64,000 bases of DNA from Dugong dugon (lineage: Eukaryota > Chordata > Mammalia > Sirenia > Dugongidae), in assembly GCA_030035585.1 (NCBI GenBank), contig CM057462.1, positions 99,469,234-99,533,233 on the forward strand, written 5' to 3'. The notes below the pieces were generated by a model. The model ran no database searches, was not told the origin of the DNA, and was given only the letters and a program-made list of their open reading frames with translations. The position numbers and the translations under genes are program-made. Positions 38,113 through 49,465 of this stretch are shown here, piece by piece (the first letter of the stretch is position 1; the number at the start of each line of letters is the position of its first letter).

Positions 38113-38878
38113 AATATTCAGTTAGCACACTGTCATTTTAAACATTAGAAGCATTAAGAATTAAAATGTTTCATTACTTTGTAAGAAAACTTACCAAGAG
38201 TAGTTTGAATAGCGCTCACCTTCTTTTCGTTGTGTGACATGTTATGAAGTATTACAGTGAATTGTCATACTCCTAAGTTTGGATCAATTTCCAGAAGTTT
38301 ACCTTTTGCTCTTTCAATGTCATGAAATATCTCCAAGAGTTTCTTTAATGTGACATTTACTGTCAGTGTCAATTCGTCTGGGACATCTTCATTCTTTTCA
38401 TCACAACCACTTTCTTCATTTAATTCGGTTAAGTTTGGCTTCATTAAGTTCTTCTGGCATCATGTCTGAGTCTAGGGAATAACAGTGGTATCAACATTCA
38501 CATGGTTATCTACTTCTTCTATAACTCTGTCTAGGTTCAATTCAAATCCTACAAAGTTTTTTGCACAGTACACTACAAGTTTCTGCTGTTCTGCACACAT
38601 ATGTATTCCTGCGGTTACTTCCTCCTATGATGCTTGAATGTTTTCAACTGTAATGCTTTATGTCATATTTCTTCCAAAACTCAGCTAAAGAAATTGCAAG
38701 ATCTCTGGTTTTAGCATCAGTGACCTGTTTAAAGTCTGGCTAAAATAATAGGCTTTAGAAGTTGAAATCACTCCTTGGTCCATTAACTAGATTAATGAAG
38801 TTGTTCTTGATGGTAAAAAACAAATTTTCACATTTTCATTCATGGCCCCAAGAGAATTAGGGTGACCAAGAGCATTAT

Positions 38879-38903
38879 TGACTCAAGGGCAACAGGTTTG
38901 GTT

Positions 38904-38935
<32 letters not shown>

Positions 38936-38939
38936 TGTT
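38879..38939 (+). mobile_element. 61-bp AfroSINE stub with target duplication
   Basis: Only tgactcaagggcaacaggtt plus a (TTTTG)n-rich tail. Flanked by agagcattat at 38869-38878 and 38940-38949. It lies inside the transposase remnant just after the DNA motif. Confidence 0.85.
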
Positions 38940-39214
38940 AGAGCATTATCCAATGGTAGTAATGCTTTAAAGGTTAAATTATTTTGCCTACAGTTTGTCT
39001 CCGCTGCTGGAAGACAAGGAGGCAACACAACTACATACTTTGCTGTCTGTGTGTGAACTAAATAACAGACATTCAGTGACAGTCACTGGCAGACTTTGAA
39101 ATCAGTAACGTGTCTGCTTACTGATCATGATGTCCGTGTGTTATTTATGTCATGCTGTGTGTATATGCAATTACAGTTAAAGTACTTTAGTAACTGATTT
39201 GAACCATATTGTTG

Positions 39215-39382
39215 TTACAAAAAAAAAAAAAACCCTATTGTCTTTGAGTCAATTCAGACCCATAGCGACCCTATAGGACAGAGTGGAACTTCCCCATAGG
39301 GTTTCCAAGAAGTGGCTGGTGGATTTGAACTGCCGACCTTTTGGTTAGTAGCCAAACTCTTAACCACTGTACCACCAGGACT
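39215..39382 (-). mobile_element. AfroSINE-type SINE, short class, inside Tigger
   Basis: Minus strand head ggagtcctggtggtacagtg. Perfect 11-bp duplication ccatattgttg at 39204-39214 and 39383-39393. The plus-strand left side shows an A13 run in the tail region. Confidence 0.92.
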
Positions 39383-39807
39383 CCATATTGTTGGTGGACT
39401 CTTATTATTTGACAAAAGCATGATAACTGAAATTTGTTCATATCAGAACTGTTCTAAGTATGACTGCCTTTAGTTTAAGACTAATCCACAGAACATATTT
39501 TTTTATAAAAGAAAGAAAACATATATAAACCTTTATTTATTTTTTATTGTTTAAGTAGCTTCTTTCAATTCTACTCTCTGAACATGCAACATCTGAGTTC
39601 TTTTATTTTAAAAAAAGCACTTGATGCTATTATGACCATTTGATAATTATATGACCCCAAACCATTGATAAAACCCTCTTTTACTCAATTCCAGAAAATT
39701 TAGAGTGCCTTCTATATGTAAGACACAGTGTGAGATGTTATTTCTCAAAGATATAAATAAACTCTGTTACTGGGTTTCCCATATGCGTTGATTCCGGCCC
39801 CACAAAT

Positions 39808-39808
39808 G

Positions 39809-39836
<28 letters not shown>
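39808..39836. repeat. (AC)n microsatellite
   Basis: About 14 AC units. Confidence 0.95.
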
Positions 39837-39840
<4 letters not shown>

Positions 39841-40417
39841 CACATAGTCATGCACATCTGGCACCCCAGTGACATAATCATGTGGGGTCTCCAAGGACAT
39901 AGAACCAAATTTATCAAAGTTTATTAATACTAGGAGAGCCTTGTTTTTTTGAGCTCCGGTGGTCTTTGGGTTATTTTTTTGATACCTAAGATCATACATC
40001 TAGTCAGTTACGGAGTTGGGATGCAAATCTTTTCTGATTCCAACCCGATATGCTTAATCTCTGTGCTAACTTAACTGCTTAGGTAACTGATGAGAGCAAG
40101 TTGCTTTCAAGCTAGCTAATTCCAAACATAAAAAAGGAAGCTGATTCTACAATCTACTCCAGCTCACTCTAATTTATTCTTCACTTTATAATGGCATAAA
40201 TCCTCAACATTGGGGGTTTCTTCCAATTACAGTAATGACACTAGTATGAACCGTAATAACAGTGTAATAACATTAACAATAACATCAATGACAAATATGT
40301 TTAGTGCTTACTCTGTGCCAGGTGCTGTTTGTTTCCCAGATATCTCAAACCAGGCACTGAAATTACTTTTTCCCTTGTGATAATCTATTTTCCTGTGATT
40401 CTTTTCTGTAGATCAGG

Positions 40418-40605
40418 AGTTGTTGTTGTTAGTTGTCATCGAATCAATTCCAACTCATAGTGACCCTATGTGTGCAGAGTGGAACTGCTTCATAGGGTTT
40501 TCAAGGCTGCCACGTTTCAGAAGCAGATTGCCAGGTCTGTCTTCCAAGGTGCCTCTGAGTGGATTCAAACTAATAACCTTTCAGTTCTTTGTACCACCTA
40601 GGGGC
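40418..40605 (-). mobile_element. AfroSINE-type SINE, 'actcagag' body class, RTE-like tail
   Basis: Minus strand: body with ccactcagaggcaccttgga, tail actaacaacaacaac. Duplication agatcagg at 40410-40417 and 40606-40613. The tRNA head is largely lost. Confidence 0.88.
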
Positions 40606-41519
40606 AGATCAGGGATAAAGTGGGCTACTTATGGAGTGGTGAGGATTGTGACAAACGAGAACAAGTGCCCACCTGAAGGCAGCAGCCATTACTCAGTTCC
40701 CATTACTTGTTGCCATGAGAGAATATAGGCACTGTATTACCAGATATTTCTCTTTTCCAAGAGGCATCAAACATTTGGGTTATTATGTAAGATTTACTAA
40801 TCTTTAAAATACTGTGTAAACCAAACAAAACACATCTGCAGGATAAAATGAGCCCTCTCTTGTGACTTCTGCTCCAGATGCACAAAGTAAGAGACAGGAT
40901 AATACAGTGGAGCCATACTGCCTACATTTAACTCCCAGCATTGCTGCTTTGTGTGACCTTCGCTCTTTAAGCCTCAATTTTCTTATCTGTGAAATCTGTT
41001 TTAAAAATAATAACTATATTATAGAATTCTTATATTAAGAGGTTAGTTATTTTTATCTCTAAAATTCTTAGTAAGATATCTAGCACTTAATTAGTGTTTT
41101 TATTATTATTATTTTCTCCCCTCTCTACTCCCCTCCAAAGACCTGCTGTCTACACCCTTCTACCTCACCAATGCCAATTATATGCACTTATTCCAAGGAT
41201 GTACATTCTGAACATCTGGCTATGAATGATACCTAAGTGGTATAAAAACAAACAAAAAATCTCTATCATTTTCAAAGGCTTGGTTACTAAATGACAAGTA
41301 ATTTAGAAGTGGAAAAATAAACCGTGTTTATTTTACCAGATTGAATCATTTATTTATGGTATTGAACCATTTGACTGAACTGATAAATTAATTTATATAA
41401 TATGATGCATGACTAGGCAAATAACCTTAGTTGTTTTGTGAATTTGTATACGTAGATTTTAAAACCCTTTTTGCTAGTTAACCTTTTAAAATGTTTAACT
41501 AATGTATTTAACTTTTCAG

Positions 41520-41649
41520 TTTATCTTTATTGGAAGAATTTGACTGTAGCTGTAATGAACTGGAGTCGCTACCTTCTACTGTTGGCTACCTTCATAGTCT
41601 TCGAACACTAGCAGTTGATGAGAATTTCCTTCCAGAATTACCTAGAGAA
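41520..41649 (+). CDS. LRRC7: LRRC7 exon (LRRs), window exon 4
   Basis: One hundred thirty nt. Its first base completes an Asn codon and it ends in phase 0. It encodes [20 protein letters not shown] and then [20 protein letters not shown] and PRE: two LRRs, the first with an unusual Cys pair (DCSCNEL) in the convex-strand position. The acceptor is acttttcag|T and the donor GAA|GTGAGA. A Val follows PST where I remember Ile in the human protein, a conservative change. It is the first of three exons packed within about 4.9 kb. Confidence 0.95.
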
Positions 41650-42642
41650 GTGAGAAATGAACTTATTTCTATTAATTAACTTTAAATGAATCTGTTTGGG
41701 GATTAAATTTTAACAGGCGAAATAGCGGCGTAGATTTGTGAGTTGAAATGTGCATGTATTTTGGAATTACCTACATAGTTGTTTGTTAATTATTCTATTT
41801 TACATAACAAGTAACAGTTTCTTATATTTAATCCAGAAAATGAATTTGACTTAAAGTTTGCATGCAAAGAAAAACAGTAAATAGTTTTAGTTAATCACTG
41901 CTAAAGAATACAATTTTAAATCATGTAATTTATGTATTTTGTTCTCAAGAACAGTTATAACTAACATTTTGGGATAATTACATCTCCATTTCTGAAGTAA
42001 ATGTTTCTTTAATGTAAATATGTTTTTTAAGTCTCATATTTTTAAGTCTCATACTACTTTAACTTCAGGATCCACCTAAAGGTTCTTTAATTTTTACTTC
42101 TCAATAAGATTTTAATTTATTAACTTCAAGAAAAAAATGTGAAGTATGTTTAAATTCAACATTTAAATCATTTCCATAATGAAGTAACAGTAATCGGTAT
42201 ATCATTATTTTAGAGCAAAAAGTTCTGAATAAAAATGACTAATGCCATTGTAATGTGAAATAAAACTAACTTTGCCAAGGAAATGTCTGCAGTACTTTAT
42301 TTTTTGGTATGATTTTCTATTATAAATCCAGATGTGTTAGCACTGACTTTGATAGCCAGAAACAATAGGATTTATGAAAACAGTGATGTTAATGAGTATT
42401 TTAATAGTAAACAAAGAAAATTCTTCCTAATATGTAAAGGAATATGAGGCCTAAAATGTCTTAATTTCCAAAAGAATATATACATATTGTAAGAGACAGA
42501 TTAAAAATAAAACAATACACGTTAAGAGAAAGTTTTCAAAGTGATAAGGAAATCTGTGAGTTAATTAAATTGCTTTATAATTTAGAACAAATAACACAAA
42601 AAACAGCATCACACTGTGATTATTTTCTTTTGTTACCCATAG

Positions 42643-42758
42643 ATTGGAAGCTGTAAGAATGTCACAGTTATGTCTCTACGCTCCAATAAACTGGAATTTC
42701 TTCCTGAAGAGATTGGACAGATGCAAAAACTAAGAGTCTTAAATTTGAGTGACAACAG
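42643..42758 (+). CDS. LRRC7: LRRC7 exon (LRRs), window exon 5
   Basis: One hundred sixteen nt, starting in phase 0 and ending with two bases of an Arg codon. It encodes [20 protein letters not shown] then [18 protein letters not shown]: the end of one LRR, one complete LRR, and most of the next. The acceptor tattttcttttgttacccatag is strong; the donor ACAG|GTATTT is moderate. The flanking introns are only 993 and 3571 bp. Confidence 0.95.
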
Positions 42759-45729
42759 GTATTTTTGCAATATTTCATGATCACATATTAGTACTTACTT
42801 GATAAAAGCAAATTATGTTCCTTTGTCAATAATGTTGGAAAAATCTTATGTGTCTTATGAATTATATGAAAAGTAAATATCCATGTTTTATGTAGAAAAT
42901 TGCAGAAGGTAAATGTTTTTAAGCTGACTGTTCCTAATTTTATTATTTTGATTATATTAAAATTATATAAAATTTATACAGCAGAATCCTCCTAGAAAGC
43001 TTGCTACAATGAAGACATAGAAAAATAGTTATAGTAAAAAGCTATATATGTATTAATAAATATTCATGTACATGTTATTCATGTATACACACATATATGT
43101 TTTCATGTACACACTTGTGTCTCCAACAAATTAATTGGACAATGTGCAGATTTTCAACCTCACCAGAGTACTGGTAAGAATACTGCCAGAGAGCTAATAC
43201 TCGACACTCATAAGGTTTGCACATTACACTAAGGACAACCAAAAGGCTATTTAGTTATGTTCAGAGCAGGAAGAGCAAAGAAAGGATAGGTCATATTATT
43301 GAGAAAAAGGTGTTATATTGGTAGATAGCTAAATAAATGTGAAACTCCGCAACTCACCTTTGTTTCTACCTTCTCCTCTAACAGGAAAGAATAAAAATAA
43401 ATATTGACTTGAGATAACTGCTAAGTAGATAAAGTAAATGCAGATTAGAATGCATCAACTCTATGTTTTCAGTGAGTTTCAGTCAGACAAATCATAGTAT
43501 GAGGAACTGACAGATCTTGCCATGAAACTGTCAAAAATGGGCGTTTTTCAAATCATGAAGTTTTGTGAAAGTTTCAGGATAAGCATGGAAGTTCTGGTTT
43601 ATTTGTTTGTTCAAGGAAAAAAACATACTTTGAATTACAAAAAAAAGGCTATTCACTTGGTAGCTAAATAATAGTTCTATGCAAGAGACAAAAACATTTT
43701 ATTAAAAGTTTTGGTATTTTATTTATAAAATTAGGATGACAGGGACACACGATAGTTTTATTTGTCAATAATAAGTCATGTCAAACCAACTTCATTTCCT
43801 CTTTTGATTGGGTTACCAGAAATGGAAGTGGAAAATGAGGGAAATGCATTGACAGTTGTGCCTGACTTTCAGCAAGATATTTCTTTTTTAACCTCTAACT
43901 ATATTCTTGTGAATAAGATTAGGAAATGTGGTCATGAAAATATCCTAGGAAAGTGGATTCCTAGTGGATTTATTTATAATGCCCAATGGGTCTGAGCGCC
44001 ATTATTGTCAACCTGGAGAGAGAGTTTTTGTGATGAGCTACAGAAGTCTTTTAACTTTTTTTCATTATAAATCTGCATGATGATATAGAAAATATGCTTA
44101 TCAAATATTACAAATAACGTGTAGTTGGAAGGGCTATAAATACTTTGAAGTTTTTTATTCAACAAATATAGCATACTTGAGTACTTACCATGGGCCAGAC
44201 AGACTGCTAGGTAGATGCTAGGGCAAAATACATGAGTAAGACATTGTGGAGCTCACAATATTAGGAGTTTAAAACACTTTATTGGGCCAGAAATATAAAC
44301 TTAATTTATCTCCTAGTACAGTGCCTGGAACAGTATGTAGCTAACTTAATATTTTTAAATTAATGAATCAATTAATCTTAACCTGAGATATAGCCAAAGC
44401 TGAGATCAAAGTTAAACATTACCATCAGAGATTGAACTGTTTGGATAAAAGATTAAATATGAAATTTTATCCAGAATTAATGATTATTACAGTTTCATAT
44501 TTAAAATACTATAGTCAGATTTTAAAATTTTTGACACTATACTTGAGCAACAATGATTTGTCTACATTGTCAGCTGCAAGGTTGTGCCTGTGGCCAACTT
44601 ACTGCACATCTATGATACTAAATATAGGCTCACTTTCATAGGAGTTCACTGGAAGAGCAAGGAAAAGTTAGGGTGCCACATTCTTCTCTAAAAAGTTATT
44701 TGTTTTCTTCATATTCTACATTTATGTTTGGACTGATGATGACTTACCATGGACATTGTTGTACATTCTTCTGGAGAATCTTCCCCTAGTGTAATTTTGA
44801 TGCAGCAGAGTTGAAATTCTGCTTTTAATTTATCCCAACATGATGTGAAAAATTCCCCAATAAGTCTTCCCTTCATAATTTCTGACTTATTCATTTAATT
44901 TCTTTATTAAATAACCAAAATTTACAAACAGTTCATATGGGTAATTTGGTTTAACGTTATGAATGCTAGTATAACAAATAATTCTACAAAAATAGAATTA
45001 TGATATAATTTAAACTCTGTTGTTCTTCTCTGTATTATTCCTTATGTTTTATAAATATTTATTAGCACAAAAATGTTATTATCTTCTCCCTAAAGTTATT
45101 TAGCTAATGTACACTCTTTTAATAATCTGTATTGGTGTCAATCCTTTTCATATTTATTAAACTTTTTGAAAGTGCTTAACTGCTTTTACACATAAACACA
45201 TAAAATTAACTGCTTCCACAGTCATTATTAATTATTGTGGCACTTTCCACTTCTATTATCAAAATACTTTTATTCAGCAATTGGTTGATAAAATTTCAAC
45301 AAAATAAAAGCAAGGAAATTTTCATTCCAAGTTATATCTAAAATGTTTATCTGTAGTTGAGAGTGAACATGCAGAAATTAACAATAAATTTAATAGGCAT
45401 GCCTTGTTCGCATTATTGACTTTGCTGACTAGCTATCATGGTAATCTATGTGAAGAAAACTTATTAATCGTGCAGAAGTTCAAGGAACTCAAATATTATG
45501 TTGAAGTAGACATTTGGCTATTTGACCTTCCAAAGGCTTATGCCAAAGCTAAATAGATGATTTGGGGCTGAATACCAAGCTGATGAAGAACTTCACATAT
45601 CTCAAGAATGCTATGTTTAAAGATTCCCTCTTTGAATATCTACTATAAAATATACAAAGGCTGCAAAAACAAAAGGACGTACTTTCTGGAGGTGAACATA
45701 ACACTGACAGCTGTAAGTTCTTTCTGTAG

Positions 45730-46230
45730 TAAGTAAAATAGACATGGCCCCTTGCCCTCACGGAGGATACAGTTTTGTGGGGATATCAGACAGTGAACGA
45801 ATAATCACAAAAATAAATATGATTACAAAGTATGGTATATTCCACAAAAGAAAATACAAGATGCTTTGAGACTAGAACGGGAAAAGTAATTAAAATGAAA
45901 GTCAGGAAAAGCCTCTGAGAAAATGACATTAAGATGAGAGTTAAAGGGTATGTGGTATTTAGTCAAATGAAGTGTGGGAGAAAGTGTATCCTAGACAGAG
46001 AAAAGAGCTTCAATTTTCCTTGTCATAGGCTGATAGAAGGCCAGTGGATATGTGGAGACTGAGTCAGGGAAAGAGTAGCAGGAGAAGCATCTGGAAGGGT
46101 TGTTAAAGTCCAGATCTTTTATGACCTGACAAGGCATATTAATGATTTGGATTATATCCTGGGTATAGTAGAAAGCATTTGAGCACTTGTAAACAGATTT
46201 CCATTTTCTAAAGATCCATCAGGCTGCTCA
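45730..46230. repeat. possible ancient LINE-derived segment
   Basis: ggccccttgccctcacggag, gaaaagcctctgagaaaatg and gatttggattatatcctggg resemble an old, widespread LINE-like repeat. Class uncertain. Confidence 0.35.
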
Positions 46231-46329
46231 TTGGAGAGAAAGAATGAAATCAACAAGTTAGAGTATTTTAAATAATTCTTCTAAAAAATGAACTTTATCC
46301 ATGCTATTAGAATTTGCTTGTTTTGACAG

Positions 46330-46399
46330 GCTGAAGAATTTACCATTCTCATTTACCAAACTTAAAGAGCTTGCAGCTTTGTGGCTTTCTGACAATCAG
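46330..46399 (+). CDS. LRRC7: LRRC7 exon (last LRRs), window exon 6
   Basis: Seventy nt. The first base completes the split Arg codon; the exon ends in phase 0. It encodes [20 protein letters not shown] then DNQ, the last recognisable LRR of the array in LAP proteins. The acceptor is cttgttttgacag|G and the donor CAG|GTAAGA. About 80 bp downstream the intron enters sequence leading into a long sense-oriented RTE retrotransposon. Confidence 0.95.
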
Positions 46400-46479
46400 G
46401 TAAGAACTTTTAAGATTTTCTTTTATTTTGATTATTAAGATGACTATAATTGAAACTTTGAATTACTAACCTTTTCCCA

Positions 46480-48767
46480 ACAGATACCTTTGACTATTAC
46501 TACAAACTATCCACCACATGTTTATCACTTTGTCATAGTGTGGTGGCTTGCGTGTTGCTATGATACTGGAAGCTTTACTAGCTGTATTTCAAATACCAGC
46601 ACAGTCACCTTGGAGGACAGATTTTAGCTGAGCTTCCAGACTAAGACAGACTAGGAAGAAGGACCTGGCAGTCTATTTCTGAAAAAATTGGCTAGTGACA
46701 ACCTCATGAACAGCAGCAGAACATTTTCTGATATACTGTCACAAAATGAGCCCTTCAGATTGGAAGGCTTCAAAATACAACCTGGGAAGGGCTGCCTCTT
46801 CAAAGTAGAGTCAACTTCAATGACGTGGATGGAGTCAAGTTTTGGGGACCTTCATTTGGTGACGTGGCATGACTCGAAAAGAGAAGAAACAGCTGCAAAT
46901 ATCCATTAATAATCAGAACATGGAATGTACGAAGTATGAATCTAGGAAAATTGGAAGTCATCAAAAATGAAATGGAATGCATAAACATCAATAACCTAGA
47001 TATCAGTGACCTGAAATGGACTGGTGTTGGTCATTTTGAATCAGACAATTATATGGTCTGTTATGCCGGAAATGACAAAATGAGCAGGACTGGCATCACG
47101 TTCATCATCAAAAAGAACATTTCCAGGTCTATCCTGAAGTACAATGCTGTCAGTTATAGGATAATATCCATATGCCTACAAGGAAGACCAGTTAATATAA
47201 CTATTATTCAAATTTATGCACCAACCACTAAGGCCAAAGATGAAGAAATTGAAGATTTTAACCAACTTCTGCAGTCTGAAATTGATCAAACATGCAATCA
47301 AGATGCATTAATAAATACAGGTCATTGGAATGTGAAAGCTGAAAACAAAGAAGAAGGATTGGTAGTTGGAAAATACGGCCTTGATGATAGAAACCACACT
47401 GAAGATGATAGAATTTTGCAACACCAACAGCTTTGTCACTGCAAATACATTTTTTCAACAGCATAAATGGCAACTATGCACATGGACCTCACTGGATGGA
47501 ATACGGAGGAATCAGATCGACTACATATGTGGAAAAAGATGATGGAAAAATTCAATATAGTTCAACCATTTCAGGAGGTAGCATATGATCAAGAGCAAAT
47601 GGTACTGAAGGAAGAGGTCCAAGCTGTACTGAAGGCATTGGCAAAAAACAAAGCTCCAGGAATTGACTGAATGCCAACTGAGATGTTTCAACAAACAGAT
47701 GCAGTGGTGGAGATGCTCACTTGTCTATGCCAAGAAATTTGGAAGATAGCTACCTAACCAACCATCTGGAAGAGATCCATATTTGTGCCCATTCCAAAGA
47801 AAAGAGATCCAACAATATCGTTAATATCACACACAAATAAAATTTTGCTGAAGATCATTCCAAAGCAGTTACAAAAGTATATCGACAGGAACTGCCAGAA
47901 ATTCAAGCCGAATTCAGAAGAGGAAATGGAACAAGAGGTATCATTGCTAATGTCAGACGGATCTTGGCTGAAAGCAGAGAATACCAGAAAGATGTACTTG
48001 TGTTTTATTGGCTATACAAAGGTATTAGACTGTGTGGGATTATAACAAATTATGGATAACATTGAGAAGAATGGGAATTCCAGAACACTTAATTGTGCTC
48101 ATGAGGAACCTATTCTTAGACCAAGAGGCAGTCCTTCAAACAGAACAAAGGGATGCTGCATGTTTTAAAGTCAGGAGAGGTGTGTCAGGGTTGTATACTT
48201 TCATACTTATTCAATCTGTTTGCTGAGCAAATAAGTCAAGAAGCTGGACTATATGAAGAAGAATGCAGCATCAGGATTGGAGGAAGACTCATTAACAACC
48301 TGTGATATGCAGATGACACAACCTTGCTTGCTGAAAGCAAAGAGGACTTGAGGCATTTACTGATGAAGATCAAAGACCACAGCCTTCAGTATGAATTACA
48401 CCTCAACATAAAGAAAAGAAAAATCCTCGCAACTAGACCAGTAAGCAACATCCTGATAAACGGAGAAAAGATTGAAGTTGTCAAGGATTTCATTTCAACA
48501 CCCATGGAAGCAGCAGTCAAGAAATCAGACGACGCATTGCACTGAGCAAATCTGTGGCAAAAGACCTCTTTAAAATGTTAAAAAGCAAAGACGTCACTTT
48601 AAAGACTAAGGTGCGCTTGACCCATGGCATGGTGTTTTCAATCACCTCATATGCAAGTGAAAGCTGGACAATGAATAAGGAAGAAAAAGGAAGAAGAATA
48701 TTGAATACACAGCGGACTGCCAGAAGAACGAACAAACCTGTCTTGGAAGAAGTACAGCCAGAATGCT
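46480..48767 (+). mobile_element. RTE-type LINE, long copy with endonuclease and reverse transcriptase, 3' end missing
   Basis: Sense to LRRC7. An open stretch at 46936-47466 (176 codons) holds an EEP-type endonuclease segment (RTGITFIIKKNISRS, NITIIQIYAPT). Further on come VLKALAKNKAPGID (RT start), FVPIPKKRDPTISLISHTNK, a YADDT catalytic motif at 48306-48320 and LNIKKRKILATRP. Frames shift and stops are present, including one just before YADD. It stops at ccagaatgct without the roughly 400-bp 3' end seen in the other RTE copies. The 5' boundary is approximate. Confidence 0.88.
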
Positions 48768-48984
48768 AAATTTTAATCCTAAAATTTTGAAGCACCTATT
48801 CCAAACAATGAATACCCAAACAAAAACAATCCCTTCTCAATTTTGCTTGTTATCATTGAAACATATGATCATAAAAGCAGCAGTACTGGTAAATTATTTG
48901 TTCATACCTCTAGGCATCTGGCTACTTTTGTGAAAAATTAAAAATATGTAACCTCTACAAAATGCAAGTGTAAGAATAATGTGT

Positions 48985-49100
48985 ATGTGTCGTGGGGTTG
49001 TTAACCATTGTCATAGGGCAATATGTGTACTAACTGTTTAATGAGAAACTATTTCGTTCTGTAAACCTTCATCTAAAGTACAAAAAAAAAAAAAAAAAAA
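48985..49100 (+). mobile_element. LINE 3' end with A20 tail, copy 1
   Basis: gttgttaaccattgtcatag then tgtttaatgagaaactattt, taaaccttcatctaaagtac and a run of about 20 A. Probably an afrotherian L1 3' UTR. Confidence 0.6.
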
Positions 49101-49169
49101 ACCCGAATTATCTTTGTGAGATCAAATTGACAACAGCAACTCAAAAGGTTTGATGGGAAGCCTAGGGGA

Positions 49170-49328
49170 CAGTGAGTTGAAGATAACGGTGATGGAATAA
49201 TTTGGAAAAGGATAGTGAGAACAGCAGCACAACTGGAAGAATGTAATCTATGTCACTGAATTGACAGCTGAAATTTTTGAAATGGTTTATCTTTGGCTAT
49301 GTATATTTTCACCAAAAAAAAAAAAAAG
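49170..49328 (+). mobile_element. LINE 3' end with A-rich tail
   Basis: gatggaataatttggaaaag, tgtcactgaattgacagctg and gtatattttcaccaaaaaaa: a typical L1 3'-UTR ending. Confidence 0.6.
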
Positions 49329-49334
49329 TCCTCC

Positions 49335-49465
49335 AAGGTCAAGAAAGGAGAATGTTGACATGTTGTGGGATTGTTAACCAATGTCATAAGACAATATGTG
49401 TAGTGACTGTTTAATGAGAAACTATTTGTTTTGTAAACCTTCACCTAAAGTACAATAAAAAAAAT
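49335..49465 (+). mobile_element. LINE 3' end, copy 2 of the 48985 type
   Basis: gattgttaaccaatgtcata, tgtttaatgagaaactattt and cttcacctaaagtacaataa: nearly the same text as copy 1, about 350 bp away in direct orientation. Confidence 0.6.

Larger units (their letters stand above)
37756..39470 (-). mobile_element. Tigger-type (pogo/TcMar) DNA transposon with transposase remnant
   Basis: Left end CAGGCAGTCC and right end tgactgcctt are inverted, flanked by TA (37754-37755, 39471-39472). The minus strand carries decayed pogo-type DDE transposase text: FKALLPLDNA (second catalytic Asp), then, beyond a small insertion, FLPSRTTSLI and MDQGVI, and farther VYCAKNFVGFELN-like C-terminal text. Stops interrupt it. 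Three SINE insertions lie inside (37954, 38879, 39215). Confidence 0.88.
28848..41519 (+). other. LRRC7 intron, window exons 3 to 4 (largest visible)
   Basis: About 12.7 kb. It holds an L2 interrupted by MER5-like and SINE insertions, an L1 3'-end-like fragment, MIRs, a MER5A, an RTE tail, two Tigger elements with nested retroposons, a terminal-inverted-repeat element (36331), an (AC)n microsatellite and several SINEs. Nothing recognised in 29770-30620, 31160-31500, 33380-34550, 36700-37220, 39475-39800, 39840-40400 and 40614-41519. Confidence 0.8.
41650..46329 (+). other. LRRC7 introns between window exons 4, 5 and 6
   Basis: Two introns (41650-42642 and 42759-46329), strongly AT-rich. No AfroSINE, RTE or L1 copy is visible. 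Only weak ancient-LINE-like text occurs, around 44165-44350 and 45730-46230. No conserved structure recognised by eye. Confidence 0.75.

Noticed and set aside
46936-47466. 176-aa open frame, the longest in the window, as a host gene
   Set aside because: Endonuclease-like segment of an RTE LINE, followed by RT text including YADD in other frames.
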